From NCBI GenBank assembly GCA_958436045.1, contig CAUBIP010000012.1, positions 1 to 30,583 on the forward strand: a stretch of 30,583 bases of DNA, read 5' to 3'. A program made the translations under genes and the position numbers. The stretch is from an uncultured Oscillospiraceae bacterium. Lineage in GTDB: Bacteria > Bacillota > Clostridia > Oscillospirales > Oscillospiraceae. The notes beneath the pieces were generated by a model. The model was not told the origin of the DNA and did not search any database. It saw only the letters and a program-made list of their open reading frames with translations. Shown piece after piece: positions 7,589 to 15,629 of the stretch (the stretch's first letter is position 1; the number at the start of each line of letters is the position of its first letter).

Positions 7589-8812
7589 ATGCTGCAATAC
7601 TTCGTATGGCTGGCGAGCCTGCCTGGCCTGGGCAGCCGCAAGAAGCAGCAGCTGCTTGCGGCCTTCGGGACGCCGGAGCTTTTGTTCTATGCAAGCCGGG
7701 CGGAGCTGGCGGCGCTGGACTGCCTGCGCCGGGACCAGATCGACCTGCTGCTGGAACGGGACCTGACACCGGCCCGGCGCATTTTAGACGACTGCGCCGA
7801 GAAGGGCATCGGCATTCTGCCGTGCAGCGACACGCTCTATAGTCAAAAGCTGCGCAGTATTGATGACGCACCGGTGGTGCTCTATTATCAGGGCATTATG
7901 CCGCCGGTGGACACCCGGCCCAGTATCGCTGTCGTCGGAACCCGGGATGCGACGGATTATGGTCTGCTCCACGCAAAGCGCTTCGGCTACCAGCTGGCAA
8001 AGGGCGGTGCAATCGTCGTCTCTGGCTGCGCACTGGGGATTGACACCGTGGCGATGAAGGGCGCACTGACCGGCGGCGGTCCGGTGATCGGCGTTCTGGG
8101 CGGCGGGATCGATCGGCTTTATCCGCCGCAGAATGCGGAGCTGTTTGAAGATATTCGCCATTATGGCTGCCTGGTCAGTGCGTACCCACCGGGCACGCCG
8201 CCGAAGCGGGAGCATTTTCCCCGCAGAAACCGGCTTATCAGCGGACTGAGTGACGGCGTCGCGGTCATGGAAGCGCCAGCCAGAAGCGTCGCGATGATCA
8301 CTGCCCGGTATGCCGCCGAGCAGGGCAGGGATGTTTTTGCACTGCCCGGCAGTGTGGACGCGGCGGGGAGCGCCGGGCCGCATCAGCTGATTCGCGACGG
8401 CGCGGCCCTGGTGGAGGACGGCACGCAGATCCTTGCAAGCTACGCCCAGCAGTACCGGATCGTCTGGCAGGAGAGCGGGCTGCACCCCATCGGATTGCAC
8501 CCGGATGAGGCGGCTTCGCCGAAAAAAATAACAAAAACTGCGGCATTTGCCCCGGAAAAGGACAAAATAGACGTTGACAACGAGCCTTCCAGGGATTATA
8601 TTGACGTCAATATGATTTTGCAGGAGCTGGACGCCGGGCAGCAGAAGATTGTTCTGGCGCTGCAGGATGGCCCGCAGGTGCCGGAGGTACTGGCCCAGAC
8701 GTTGGGCCTTGCGCCGCAGGATTTGCTTGCGGACCTGACCCTGCTGCAGATCAGCGGTTACGTCGTCCGTATGCCGGACGGGCAATTTTGCCTGGCGGCG
8801 AAAACGACGTAA
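7589..8812 (+). CDS. dprA: DNA-processing protein DprA (Smf)
   Basis: The 407-residue protein binds incoming single-stranded DNA during transformation and loads RecA. It has an N-terminal helix-hairpin-helix/SAM-like part (LASLPGLGSRKKQQL, residues 5-50). The central Rossmann domain carries VVGTRDATDYG, VSGCALGIDTVAMKGAL and the FPRRNRLISGLS segment. A linker from about 310 leads to a C-terminal winged-helix domain (from about 345). All hallmark segments are intact and the length is normal. It lies 10 bases after the methyltransferase gene and 45 before topA, the classical dprA-topA-trmFO order of Bacillota. DprA is widespread in species not known to be competent, so its presence alone does not prove natural transformation. 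Confidence 0.94.
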   Translation: MLQYFVWLASLPGLGSRKKQQLLAAFGTPELLFYASRAELAALDCLRRDQIDLLLERDLTPARRILDDCAEKGIGILPCSDTLYSQKLRSIDDAPVVLYYQGIMPPVDTRPSIAVVGTRDATDYGLLHAKRFGYQLAKGGAIVVSGCALGIDTVAMKGALTGGGPVIGVLGGGIDRLYPPQNAELFEDIRHYGCLVSAYPPGTPPKREHFPRRNRLISGLSDGVAVMEAPARSVAMITARYAAEQGRDVFALPGSVDAAGSAGPHQLIRDGAALVEDGTQILASYAQQYRIVWQESGLHPIGLHPDEAASPKKITKTAAFAPEKDKIDVDNEPSRDYIDVNMILQELDAGQQKIVLALQDGPQVPEVLAQTLGLAPQDLLADLTLLQISGYVVRMPDGQFCLAAKTT

Positions 8813-8857
8813 AAACGAGCGGTGCTTGCCGCTTCGAAAAAAATGCGGAGGTCTTCC

Positions 8858-11149
8858 ATGGCAAAGGAAGCAACAAATCTGGTTATCGTGGAGTCGCCGT
8901 CTAAGGCGAAGACCATTGGAAAATATTTGGGGCCTGACTATCTGGTCAAGGCGAGCATGGGCCATCTGCGGGATCTGCCGAAGAGCAAATTTGGCATTGA
9001 TCTGGACCATGATTTTACGCCGATTTATCAGCCCATGAAGGGCAAAGAGGCAATTATTAAGGAGCTGACGCAGCTTTCCAAGGGCGCGTCCATGATCTAT
9101 CTCGCAACCGACCCGGACCGCGAGGGGGAGGCCATCTCTTGGCATCTGAAGGAGCTGCTGCAGCTGCCGGATGACAAAAGCTGCCGCGTGACCTTTAACG
9201 AGATCACGCAGAAGGTCGTTCGCCAGTCCATCGCGGATCCCCGGGAGATCGACCAGCGGCTGGTGGACGCGCAGCAGGCGCGGCGGCTGCTGGACCGGAT
9301 CGTCGGTTATCAGCTCAGCCCGCTTCTGTGGAAAAAGATCCGCCGGGGCCTGTCTGCCGGGCGCGTGCAGTCCGTGGCGACGCGGCTTGTTGTGGAGCGG
9401 GAGGAGGAAATCCGTGCGTTCCTCCCCCAGGAGTACTGGACGCTGGACGCCCAGTTTACCCGCATCGGAAAACCGGGGACGTTTGTCGGCCATTATCACG
9501 GTGAGGATAAGAAGCGGGAGCTGCATTCGGAGCAAGAGGTGCAGCAGATCATTGACGATGTCCAGGGTAAGTCCTTTACTGTCCAGAGCGTCAAGCGGAC
9601 GGAGAAAAAGCGGACACCGCCTGCCCCGTTTATCACCTCGACCCTCCAGCAGGAGGCGTCGCGGAAGCTGAATATGACGCCAAAGTGGGCCATGGCCGTG
9701 GCCCAGCAGCTGTATGAAGGCGTCGATGTGGCGGATGTCGGCACCGTTGGCCTGATCACCTATATGCGTACCGACTCGCTGCGTCTTTCGGAAGAGGCGC
9801 TGGCGGCGGCGGGGGACTTTATCACCCAGCGCTACGGCCCGCGCTATTATAACGGCACGCCCCGCCGGTACAAGACGAGCAACGCCGCCCAGGACGCCCA
9901 CGAAGCCATCCGGCCCAGCAATGTGCAGCTGGATCCGGAGTCCATCAAGGCGAGCCTGTCGCGGGACCAGTACCGGCTCTATAAGCTGATCTGGAGCCGC
10001 TTTGTAGCCACGCAGATGAGCAATGCCCTTTACGACGCCGTGGCCATTACGACAGAGTGCGCCGGGCACCTGTTCCGTGCGAATCATCAGAGCCTGAAAT
10101 TCGCCGGGTTCACTGCCGTCTATGAAGAGGGCAAGGACGACGAGCAGGAGGAAAAGGGCGCGGCCCTGCCGGAGTTGGCAGAGGGTGAGCGGCTGAACGC
10201 CGATAAAATGGAGAAGCAGCAGCACTTTACCCAGCCCCCCGCCCGGTATACCGAGGCGACACTGGTCAAGGCGATGGAGGAGAAGGGCGTCGGCCGCCCG
10301 TCGACGTACGCGGCCATCGTCTCGACGATCCAGGACCGGGAATATGTCCTCAAAAAGGACAAGCGGCTGATGCCGACGGCCCTGGGTGAGGTCGTGACAA
10401 ACCTGATGAAGGAGCGCTTCCAGGATGTCGTCGATGTGGCATTTACAGCCCACATGGAGGACGAGCTGGACGATGTCGAAGCCGGTAAGGTAGGCTGGAA
10501 GGAGGTCCTGGAAAAATTCTACGCAGGCTTCCACCAGGAGATGGTCGACGCCGAGGCGGCGCTGGAGGGCGTGCGCATCAAGGTCCCGGAGGAGGAGACG
10601 GACGAGGTCTGCGAGCTCTGCGGGCGCAAGATGGTCATCAAGAGCGGGCGCTTTGGCCGGTTCTTAGCCTGCCCCGGGTATCCGGAGTGCAAGAATACGA
10701 AGCCGCTGGTCGAGCATATGCCTGGCCGCTGCCCCAAGTGCGGCAGTGGGATGCTGAAGCGAAAATCGGCCAAGGGCTATGTCTATTACGCCTGCGAAAA
10801 GGGCGTGGAATGCGGCTTTATGTCCTGGGACGTGCCGACAGAGCTGGATTGCCCGGAGTGCGGGCAGACGCTGTTCAAAAAGTCGGGCCGCGGGCATATG
10901 AAGCCCTTCTGTATCAACGAAAAATGCGTGAATTTCCTGCCGGAGGACAAGCGCGGCTATAAGCGCAAGCCGAAACAGGATACGACGGCGGACGAGGCCG
11001 CCAAGACAGCAGAGACTGCCAAGGCCGCCGAAAAGACCGCGGCAAAGTCCGCGGCTAAGACGGCGAAAAAGCCCGCGACGAAAGCCGCCAAGAAGCCCGC
11101 TGCCAAGGCAAAGCCGAAGGCGGCGCAGGCAAAGAAAAAACAGGAGTGA
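8858..11149 (+). CDS. topA: DNA topoisomerase I (type IA)
   Basis: The 763-residue enzyme relaxes negative supercoils by transient single-strand cleavage. The TOPRIM domain opens with LVIVESPSKAKTIGKYLG near the N-terminus and contains DPDREGEAISWH. The catalytic tyrosine is Y302 in GLITYMRTDSLRLS. Three C-terminal Zn ribbons follow from about residue 584 (CELCG, CPKCG and CPECG with their second cysteine pairs). The last 60 or so residues are an Ala/Lys-rich, histone-H1-like tail. The ATG at 8858 is preferred because GGAGG precedes it by 6 bases; a GTG at 8822 would add 12 residues with no ribosome site. The 3' end abuts trmFO. Confidence 0.96.
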   Translation: MAKEATNLVIVESPSKAKTIGKYLGPDYLVKASMGHLRDLPKSKFGIDLDHDFTPIYQPMKGKEAIIKELTQLSKGASMIYLATDPDREGEAISWHLKELLQLPDDKSCRVTFNEITQKVVRQSIADPREIDQRLVDAQQARRLLDRIVGYQLSPLLWKKIRRGLSAGRVQSVATRLVVEREEEIRAFLPQEYWTLDAQFTRIGKPGTFVGHYHGEDKKRELHSEQEVQQIIDDVQGKSFTVQSVKRTEKKRTPPAPFITSTLQQEASRKLNMTPKWAMAVAQQLYEGVDVADVGTVGLITYMRTDSLRLSEEALAAAGDFITQRYGPRYYNGTPRRYKTSNAAQDAHEAIRPSNVQLDPESIKASLSRDQYRLYKLIWSRFVATQMSNALYDAVAITTECAGHLFRANHQSLKFAGFTAVYEEGKDDEQEEKGAALPELAEGERLNADKMEKQQHFTQPPARYTEATLVKAMEEKGVGRPSTYAAIVSTIQDREYVLKKDKRLMPTALGEVVTNLMKERFQDVVDVAFTAHMEDELDDVEAGKVGWKEVLEKFYAGFHQEMVDAEAALEGVRIKVPEEETDEVCELCGRKMVIKSGRFGRFLACPGYPECKNTKPLVEHMPGRCPKCGSGMLKRKSAKGYVYYACEKGVECGFMSWDVPTELDCPECGQTLFKKSGRGHMKPFCINEKCVNFLPEDKRGYKRKPKQDTTADEAAKTAETAKAAEKTAAKSAAKTAKKPATKAAKKPAAKAKPKAAQAKKKQE

Positions 11150-11151
11150 GC

Positions 11152-12459
11152 ATGGAGACGATCAAAGTAATCGGCGCGGGCCTGGCGGGCTGCGAGGCCG
11201 CCTGGCAGCTGGCCCAGCGGGGCTTTTCGGTGGCGCTGTATGAGATGAAGCCCAGCGCGATGACCCCGGCACATCACAGCCCGGATTTTGCGGAGCTGGT
11301 GTGCTCCAACTCCTTCCGGGGCGACCGGCTGGAAAACGCCGTGGGCCTTTTGAAAGAGGAGCTGCGCCGGGCCGGGAGCCTGATCCTGACGTGCGCCGAG
11401 GCGACGCGGGTCGAGGCTGGCGGCTGCCTGGCAGTCGACCGCTACGGCTTTTCCGGGCTGGTGACGGAGAAGATCCGCAATCACCCGAATATCACCGTTT
11501 ATTCCGGCGAAGTGACCGAGGTCCCGGCGCCGCCGGTGATCATCGCGACGGGGCCGCTGACGTCTGACGCGTTGTCTAACGCCATCGCGGCGTATTTTGG
11601 GCAGGGGGAGTATCTGAACTTCTTCGACGCCGCTGCGCCGCTGGTCACGGCGGAGAGCATTGATATGACAAAGGCCTGGTTTGCCTCCCGCTACGACCGG
11701 GGGACGCCGGATTATATCAACTGCGCCCTGCCGGAGGAGGTCTACCGGCAATTTGTGCAGGAGCTGGCCAGCGCAGAGGAAGCGCCGGTCCACGGCTTTG
11801 AGGACAAGCTGGTCTTTGAAGGCTGTATGCCGGTGGAGGTCATGGCCCGGCGGGGGCTGGATACGCTGCGCTACGGCCCGCTCAAGCCCGTCGGCCTGGC
11901 GGACCCGGCCACGGGGCGGGAGCCCTATGCCGTCGTCCAGCTGCGGAAGGACAATGCCGCCGGGACGGTCTATAATATGGTCGGCTTCCAGACTCATCTG
12001 CGGTTCGGGGAGCAGAAGCGGGTCTTTTCCATGATCCCGGCGCTGGCCAATGCGGAATTTGTCCGCTACGGCGTCATGCACCGGAATACCTTCTTAAATT
12101 CGCCCCAGCTGCTGGACCGTGGCTACGCCGACCGGCGGGACCCGCTGACGGCCTTCGCCGGGCAGATGACCGGCGTGGAGGGCTATGTGGAGTCCACCGC
12201 CTCCGGCTATCTGGCGGCGGTGACCCTGGCGGCCCGGCTGCAGGGCAAGCCTGTGCCGGACTTTACGCAAAAAACAGCCATCGGCGCGCTGGGCTATTAT
12301 ATCAGCGACCCGAGCGTGAAAAATTTCCAGCCGATGAATATCAACTTCGGCATTCTGGAGCCCCTAGGCTACCGGGTCAAGGGCAAGGCCAATAAAAACC
12401 TGGCCATTGCCCAGCGGGCGCTGGAAACGCTGGATGCGCTGCTGGAAACCGGAATCTGA
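11152..12459 (+). CDS. trmFO: tRNA (uracil-5-)-methyltransferase TrmFO, folate/FAD-dependent
   Basis: This 435-residue flavoprotein makes ribothymidine at position 54 of the tRNA T-loop, with methylenetetrahydrofolate as carbon donor and FAD as reductant. The FAD-binding loop is VIGAGLAGCEAAWQLA at the very N-terminus. The family segments ELVCSNSFRGD, the central FEGCMPVEVMA (with the cysteine used in catalysis) and FQPMNINFGI near the C-terminus are intact. CAGGAG overlaps the topA stop and lies 5 bases before the ATG at 11152; a GTG two codons earlier is less likely. The topA-trmFO junction implies one transcript. TrmFO replaces the SAM-dependent TrmA in most Bacillota. Confidence 0.96.
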   Translation: METIKVIGAGLAGCEAAWQLAQRGFSVALYEMKPSAMTPAHHSPDFAELVCSNSFRGDRLENAVGLLKEELRRAGSLILTCAEATRVEAGGCLAVDRYGFSGLVTEKIRNHPNITVYSGEVTEVPAPPVIIATGPLTSDALSNAIAAYFGQGEYLNFFDAAAPLVTAESIDMTKAWFASRYDRGTPDYINCALPEEVYRQFVQELASAEEAPVHGFEDKLVFEGCMPVEVMARRGLDTLRYGPLKPVGLADPATGREPYAVVQLRKDNAAGTVYNMVGFQTHLRFGEQKRVFSMIPALANAEFVRYGVMHRNTFLNSPQLLDRGYADRRDPLTAFAGQMTGVEGYVESTASGYLAAVTLAARLQGKPVPDFTQKTAIGALGYYISDPSVKNFQPMNINFGILEPLGYRVKGKANKNLAIAQRALETLDALLETGI

Positions 12460-12478
12460 GAGATAGGAGGTCCCGACG

Positions 12479-13504
12479 ATGCGAATTATTGTCGATGCCA
12501 TGGGCGGCGACTACGCGCCGGACGAAATCGTCTTGGGCGCACTGGACGCGGCAAAGGAACTGAATGTGGAGATCGCCCTGGTGGGGCGCGGCGAGGAGAT
12601 CCTCGAGTGCCTGAAGGCCCGGGGGATCGAGACGCTGCCCGCCGGGGTGGAGATCGCCCACGCGGACGACGTCGTGGATATGCACGACAATCCCTCGACG
12701 GTCATGCACCAGCGGAAAAACTCTTCCATGCTCATCGGGCTGAAGATGCTCCACGACGGCGGCTATGACGCGATGGTCTCCGCCGGGTCCACCGGCGCGC
12801 TGCTGACAGCGGCGACGCTGATGGTGCGGCGGGTCAAGGGCATCCGGCGGGCGGCACTGGGTCCGGTTCTGCCGAACGACAACGGCGGGACGGTCCTCAT
12901 CGACTGCGGTGCCAATGCCGAGTGTATGCCGGAGTATCTGCTGCAGTTTGGCTTTATGGGTTCGATCTATGCAAAATACATCCTGGGAAAGTTCGAGCCC
13001 AAGGTCGGCCTTTTGAACATCGGCGCGGAGGATACCAAGGGCACGCCGCTGCAGCTGGAGGCGTATCGCCTGCTGCAGGAGGCGGACGCGCAGGGGCTTT
13101 TGCACTTCGCGGGCAATGTCGAGGCAAGAGATGTCCCCCTGGGCGTCGTGGACGTCGTCGTGGCGGACGGTTTTTCCGGCAATATCCTCCTCAAGAGCAT
13201 CGAGGGGACGGCAATGTATATGACCCGCATGATGAAGGGCATGTTCACCCGGAACCTTTGGAGCAAGCTGGGCTATCTGCTCTGCAAGCCCGGTGTGCGG
13301 GCCATGCGCGGGCGGCTGGATTATAACGAAGCCGGCGGGACGATGCTGCTGGGCATCGCGAAGCCGGTCATCAAGGCCCACGGCTCTTCCAAGGCCCGGG
13401 CCATCCGGAGCGCCATTGCCCAGGCCAAGCAGGTCGTGGAGCAGGGCGTGGCGGAGAAGATCAGCGAGAATATCGCGGCGATGCAGCCGCCGAAGGAGCA
13501 ATAA
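12479..13504 (+). CDS. plsX: Phosphate acyltransferase PlsX
   Basis: The 341-residue peripheral membrane enzyme converts acyl-ACP and phosphate to acyl-phosphate, which the PlsY acyltransferase uses to start phospholipid synthesis. It begins with the typical IIVDAMGGDYAPDEIVLGA. It also has SAGSTGALLTA, the DCGANAE region and VVVADGFSGNILLKS, all standard PlsX blocks. An ideal AGGAGGT lies 7 bases before the ATG. In many Bacillota plsX is followed by fabD, fabG and acpP before rnc. Here rnc follows directly, so the fatty-acid genes are located elsewhere or lost from this locus. Confidence 0.96.
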   Translation: MRIIVDAMGGDYAPDEIVLGALDAAKELNVEIALVGRGEEILECLKARGIETLPAGVEIAHADDVVDMHDNPSTVMHQRKNSSMLIGLKMLHDGGYDAMVSAGSTGALLTAATLMVRRVKGIRRAALGPVLPNDNGGTVLIDCGANAECMPEYLLQFGFMGSIYAKYILGKFEPKVGLLNIGAEDTKGTPLQLEAYRLLQEADAQGLLHFAGNVEARDVPLGVVDVVVADGFSGNILLKSIEGTAMYMTRMMKGMFTRNLWSKLGYLLCKPGVRAMRGRLDYNEAGGTMLLGIAKPVIKAHGSSKARAIRSAIAQAKQVVEQGVAEKISENIAAMQPPKEQ

Positions 13505-13522
13505 AGCAAGGAGCGATCGAGC

Positions 13523-14221
13523 ATGGATAAGCTGATGGAGCTGGAGGAAAAATTGGGCTACCGGTTTCACGACCGGCAGCTGCTGCGTACGGCGCTGACC
13601 CACAGCAGCTACGCCAACGAGCAGCGCGACCCGGCCATCGTCTGCAATGAGCGGCTGGAGTTTTTGGGCGACGCGGTGCTGGGGTTTGTCACGGCGGATT
13701 ATCTCTACCGCAACGAGCCGTCGCTTCCGGAGGGGGAGATGACCCGGATGCGGGCCGATCTCGTCTGCGAGACGAATCTTGCCCGGGCCGCTGAGCGGAT
13801 CGGGCTGGGGGATTATCTGCAGTTGGGCAACGGTGAGCAGACCGGCGGCGGACGCCACCGGGCCAGTATGATCGCCGATGCGACGGAGTCTGTCTTTGCC
13901 GCAACGTATTTGGACGGCGGCTATCCCGCGGCCAAGGCGCTGATCTACCGGATGATCCTCGACGAGGTCCCGCCGCTGCAGCATCTGCGCAATCAGGACT
14001 ATAAGACGGCCCTGCAGGAGCTGGTGCAGCGGAAGAAGGACCAGCATCTTGCCTATACGCTGGTGAAGGAATCCGGCCCGGACCATGACAAGCAATTTGT
14101 CATGCAGGTGGAGCTCAACGGCCGCCCGGTGGGGACGGGCAAGGGCAGCAGCAAAAAGCGCGCCGAACAGGCCGCTGCCGCCAGCGCCATCGCGTGCCTG
14201 TTCCCGCAGGAGGCCCAGTAG
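13523..14221 (+). CDS. rnc: Ribonuclease III
   Basis: The 232-residue endonuclease cleaves double-stranded RNA in rRNA maturation and mRNA decay. Residues 1-150 form the RNase III domain, with the signature ERLEFLGDAVLGF. The acidic metal-binding residues E47, D50, D119 and E122 are all present. A double-stranded-RNA-binding domain fills the C-terminus from about 160 (DYKTALQELVQ to the alanine-rich final helix, with GKGSSKKRAEQ). AAGGAG lies 9 bases before the ATG. It is the last gene of the trkH-to-rnc series and is followed by a strong terminator. Confidence 0.96.
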   Translation: MDKLMELEEKLGYRFHDRQLLRTALTHSSYANEQRDPAIVCNERLEFLGDAVLGFVTADYLYRNEPSLPEGEMTRMRADLVCETNLARAAERIGLGDYLQLGNGEQTGGGRHRASMIADATESVFAATYLDGGYPAAKALIYRMILDEVPPLQHLRNQDYKTALQELVQRKKDQHLAYTLVKESGPDHDKQFVMQVELNGRPVGTGKGSSKKRAEQAAAASAIACLFPQEAQ

Positions 14222-14234
14222 TACAAGTAAAACG

Positions 14235-14290
14235 AAACGTACACGAAAGCGCGCCCGCCGCGGCAGATGCGCTTTCGTGTACGTTTTAAA
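14235..14290 (+). terminator. Strong terminator after rnc
   Basis: An 18-bp perfect stem pairs 14235-14252 with 14269-14286 around a 16-nt G+C-rich loop. The stem ends in TTT and is followed by a further T and AAAA. It begins 13 bases after the rnc stop and should close the long operon; it is symmetric enough to act on both strands. Confidence 0.9.
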
Positions 14291-14294
14291 AATC

Positions 14295-14465
14295 GGGATT
14301 TAGGTCAGCACCGCGCAATTCGGCAAGTAAATTTGGCGGGAGCTTTTTCGTCAAGTCAAGGATTGGAAAGTGCAGGCATACTGTATGTATTTCAAACCGC
14401 AGAATTGACGAAAAAGCTCCGCCGAAGCGCGCAGATGCACTTGTGCAGTGTTGCCTTAGAATCGC
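14295..14465. repeat. Long imperfect inverted repeat, possible MITE or structured RNA
   Basis: No gene is present between rnc and lysR, but the interval folds on itself. The core arms are 14335-14354 and 14405-14423, complementary over 19 bases with one extra G in the left arm. Weaker complementarity continues outward (left 14295-14317, right 14436-14465) and partly inward. Translating either strand gives similar peptides around GAFSS, as expected for an inverted repeat. There is no transposase. The element could be a non-autonomous mobile sequence or the gene for a long hairpin RNA. Genome copy number would decide. Confidence 0.6.
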
Positions 14466-14511
14466 AATGAAAGCCCAGCGCGGAAAACGGCACATGGTGC
14501 TGGGTTTGGTC

Positions 14512-14540
14512 TTGCAAAAGGGGAAAAAGTGTGCGATAAT
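14512..14540 (+). promoter_or_regulatory. Orphan plus-strand promoter facing lysR
   Basis: TTGCAA (14512-14517) and GATAAT (14535-14540) are 17 bases apart. No plus-strand gene follows; transcription would run antisense into the 3' end of lysR. It is either a relic of a lost gene or an antisense promoter. Confidence 0.45.
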
Positions 14541-14598
14541 AAAAGCATAGCAGCGGCGCGCGGAAATGCGGGCGGCTACGGTGAATCAGATGGTTGGC

Positions 14599-15501
14599 TC
14601 AGTGCGGCGATTTGCGCAGATAATCCTGGATGTATTCCATAAATTTCAGCGTGGCCGCGCTGGGCTGGACCTTTTTTAAGGTACACATGGCGACATAGCG
14701 CGTCGGAATCTCCTCTTTCAGCCGCAGCGGGCAGATGACGCCGCGAATCAGGCCCGACTGGGCAAATTCCTCCGTCACCCCGGCGACGCCCAGGCCGATA
14801 CGGGCCAGTGCGATGAGCAGGTTGTGGGAGCCAAGCTCGATCTCAGGCTGCAGCTTCAGGCCATGCTCCAGGAAGAAATCCTCCAGAAAGCGCCGGGAAC
14901 TGGCTTTGCGCTCCAGCAGGATCAGCGGGAACTGGGTCAGCTCCTGCAGGCTGTAGGCGTGGCTGAAATCGCAGCCGTAGTCCGGCGAGGCGACGAAGAT
15001 ATAATGGTTGTCAAAGCAGGGGGTGGCGTCGTACTCCGTCTCGTCGATGGGGGAGGTGGCAAAGGCCAGGTCGACCGTCCCGCCCCGCAGCGCTTCAAGG
15101 ACCATGGAGCTGGTGCCGTTGATGATCTGAATTTTCAGCGCGGGGAAGTCCCGGTGGAATTTTTGCAGGACGGGGAGCAGAAAGCGCTTTGTGACAGTAT
15201 CGCTGGCGCCGATGGCCAGGCGGCCCCGCAGCAGGTGCTGCATCTGAGCCAGGCGCTCCTCGCCGTTTTCAATCGTCGTGATCGCGCGGTTGACATATTG
15301 ATAAAGCATCCGCCCTTCTTCTGTCAGGTTGACGCCCCGCGGTGTCCGTAAAAACAGCCGGACGCCCAGCTGATTCTCCAGCTGCTTGATCGACTGGCTG
15401 ATGGCGGACTGGGAGATATACAGGCTCTGGGCGGCGGCGGAGATATTCCCCGCCTCGGCGACGGTCTTAAATACGCGGTACAATTCCAGCTTCGCAGTCA
15501 T
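14599..15501 (-). CDS. LysR-family transcriptional regulator
   Basis: The 300-residue protein has an N-terminal winged helix-turn-helix (residues 1-65; SAAAQSLYISQSAISQSIKQLE is cut short here to its LysR character: SQSAISQSIKQLE) and a C-terminal periplasmic-binding-like effector domain (about 90-300). Such proteins are tetramers that bind T-N11-A boxes and respond to a small metabolite. The ATG at 15501 is chosen because GGAGGT precedes it; a TTG four codons upstream overlaps that ribosome site. It is divergent from xpt-guaA, with a candidate box between, so purine salvage is its most likely target. The effector is unknown; a purine or PRPP-linked compound would make sense but is inference. 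Confidence 0.9.
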   Translation of the reverse strand: MTAKLELYRVFKTVAEAGNISAAAQSLYISQSAISQSIKQLENQLGVRLFLRTPRGVNLTEEGRMLYQYVNRAITTIENGEERLAQMQHLLRGRLAIGASDTVTKRFLLPVLQKFHRDFPALKIQIINGTSSMVLEALRGGTVDLAFATSPIDETEYDATPCFDNHYIFVASPDYGCDFSHAYSLQELTQFPLILLERKASSRRFLEDFFLEHGLKLQPEIELGSHNLLIALARIGLGVAGVTEEFAQSGLIRGVICPLRLKEEIPTRYVAMCTLKKVQPSAATLKFMEYIQDYLRKSPH

Positions 15502-15522
15502 GCGCACCTCCAAAAATTAGTC

Positions 15523-15539
15523 ATACTTATAACGAGTAT
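15523..15539. promoter_or_regulatory. Candidate LysR-type operator (T-N11-A box)
   Basis: ATACT and AGTAT form an inverted repeat separated by 7 bases. This matches the LysR-type ATAC-N9-GTAT pattern. The centre is near -57 relative to the predicted xpt start, where a LysR-type recognition site normally lies. Confidence 0.6.
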
Positions 15540-15552
15540 TAACGAAAGCTAT

Positions 15553-15581
15553 TTTACTTATATCCCACTTTTTATTATACT
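15553..15581 (+). promoter_or_regulatory. Promoter of xpt-guaA
   Basis: TTTACT (15553-15558) and TATACT (15576-15581) are 17 bases apart. The poor -35 element suits an activator-dependent promoter. Its -10 overlaps that of the lysR promoter on the other strand. Confidence 0.6.
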
Positions 15582-15601
15582 GACAATTGGCAGGAAATCA
15601 A
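15574..15601 (-). promoter_or_regulatory. Promoter of lysR
   Basis: On the minus strand TTGATT (plus 15596-15601) and TATAAT (plus 15574-15579) are 16 bases apart. It faces the xpt promoter and shares its -10 bases, so polymerase cannot occupy both at once. The lysR transcript would cover the operator at 15523-15539. Confidence 0.6.
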
Positions 15602-15629
15602 CCACAAAAATGGAAAGGATGGCAGAAAT

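Noticed and set aside
7784..10534. 916-codon minus-strand open frame over dprA and topA
   Set aside because: Arginine/glutamine/leucine-rich translation without any domain; both genes underneath have full catalytic motifs.
14267..14495. Two short open frames on opposite strands after rnc
   Set aside because: They resemble each other because the DNA is an inverted repeat, and neither has a ribosome site.
15502..15629. Guanine riboswitch upstream of xpt
   Set aside because: The leader after the predicted start is about 40 nt and has no three-helix aptamer core.
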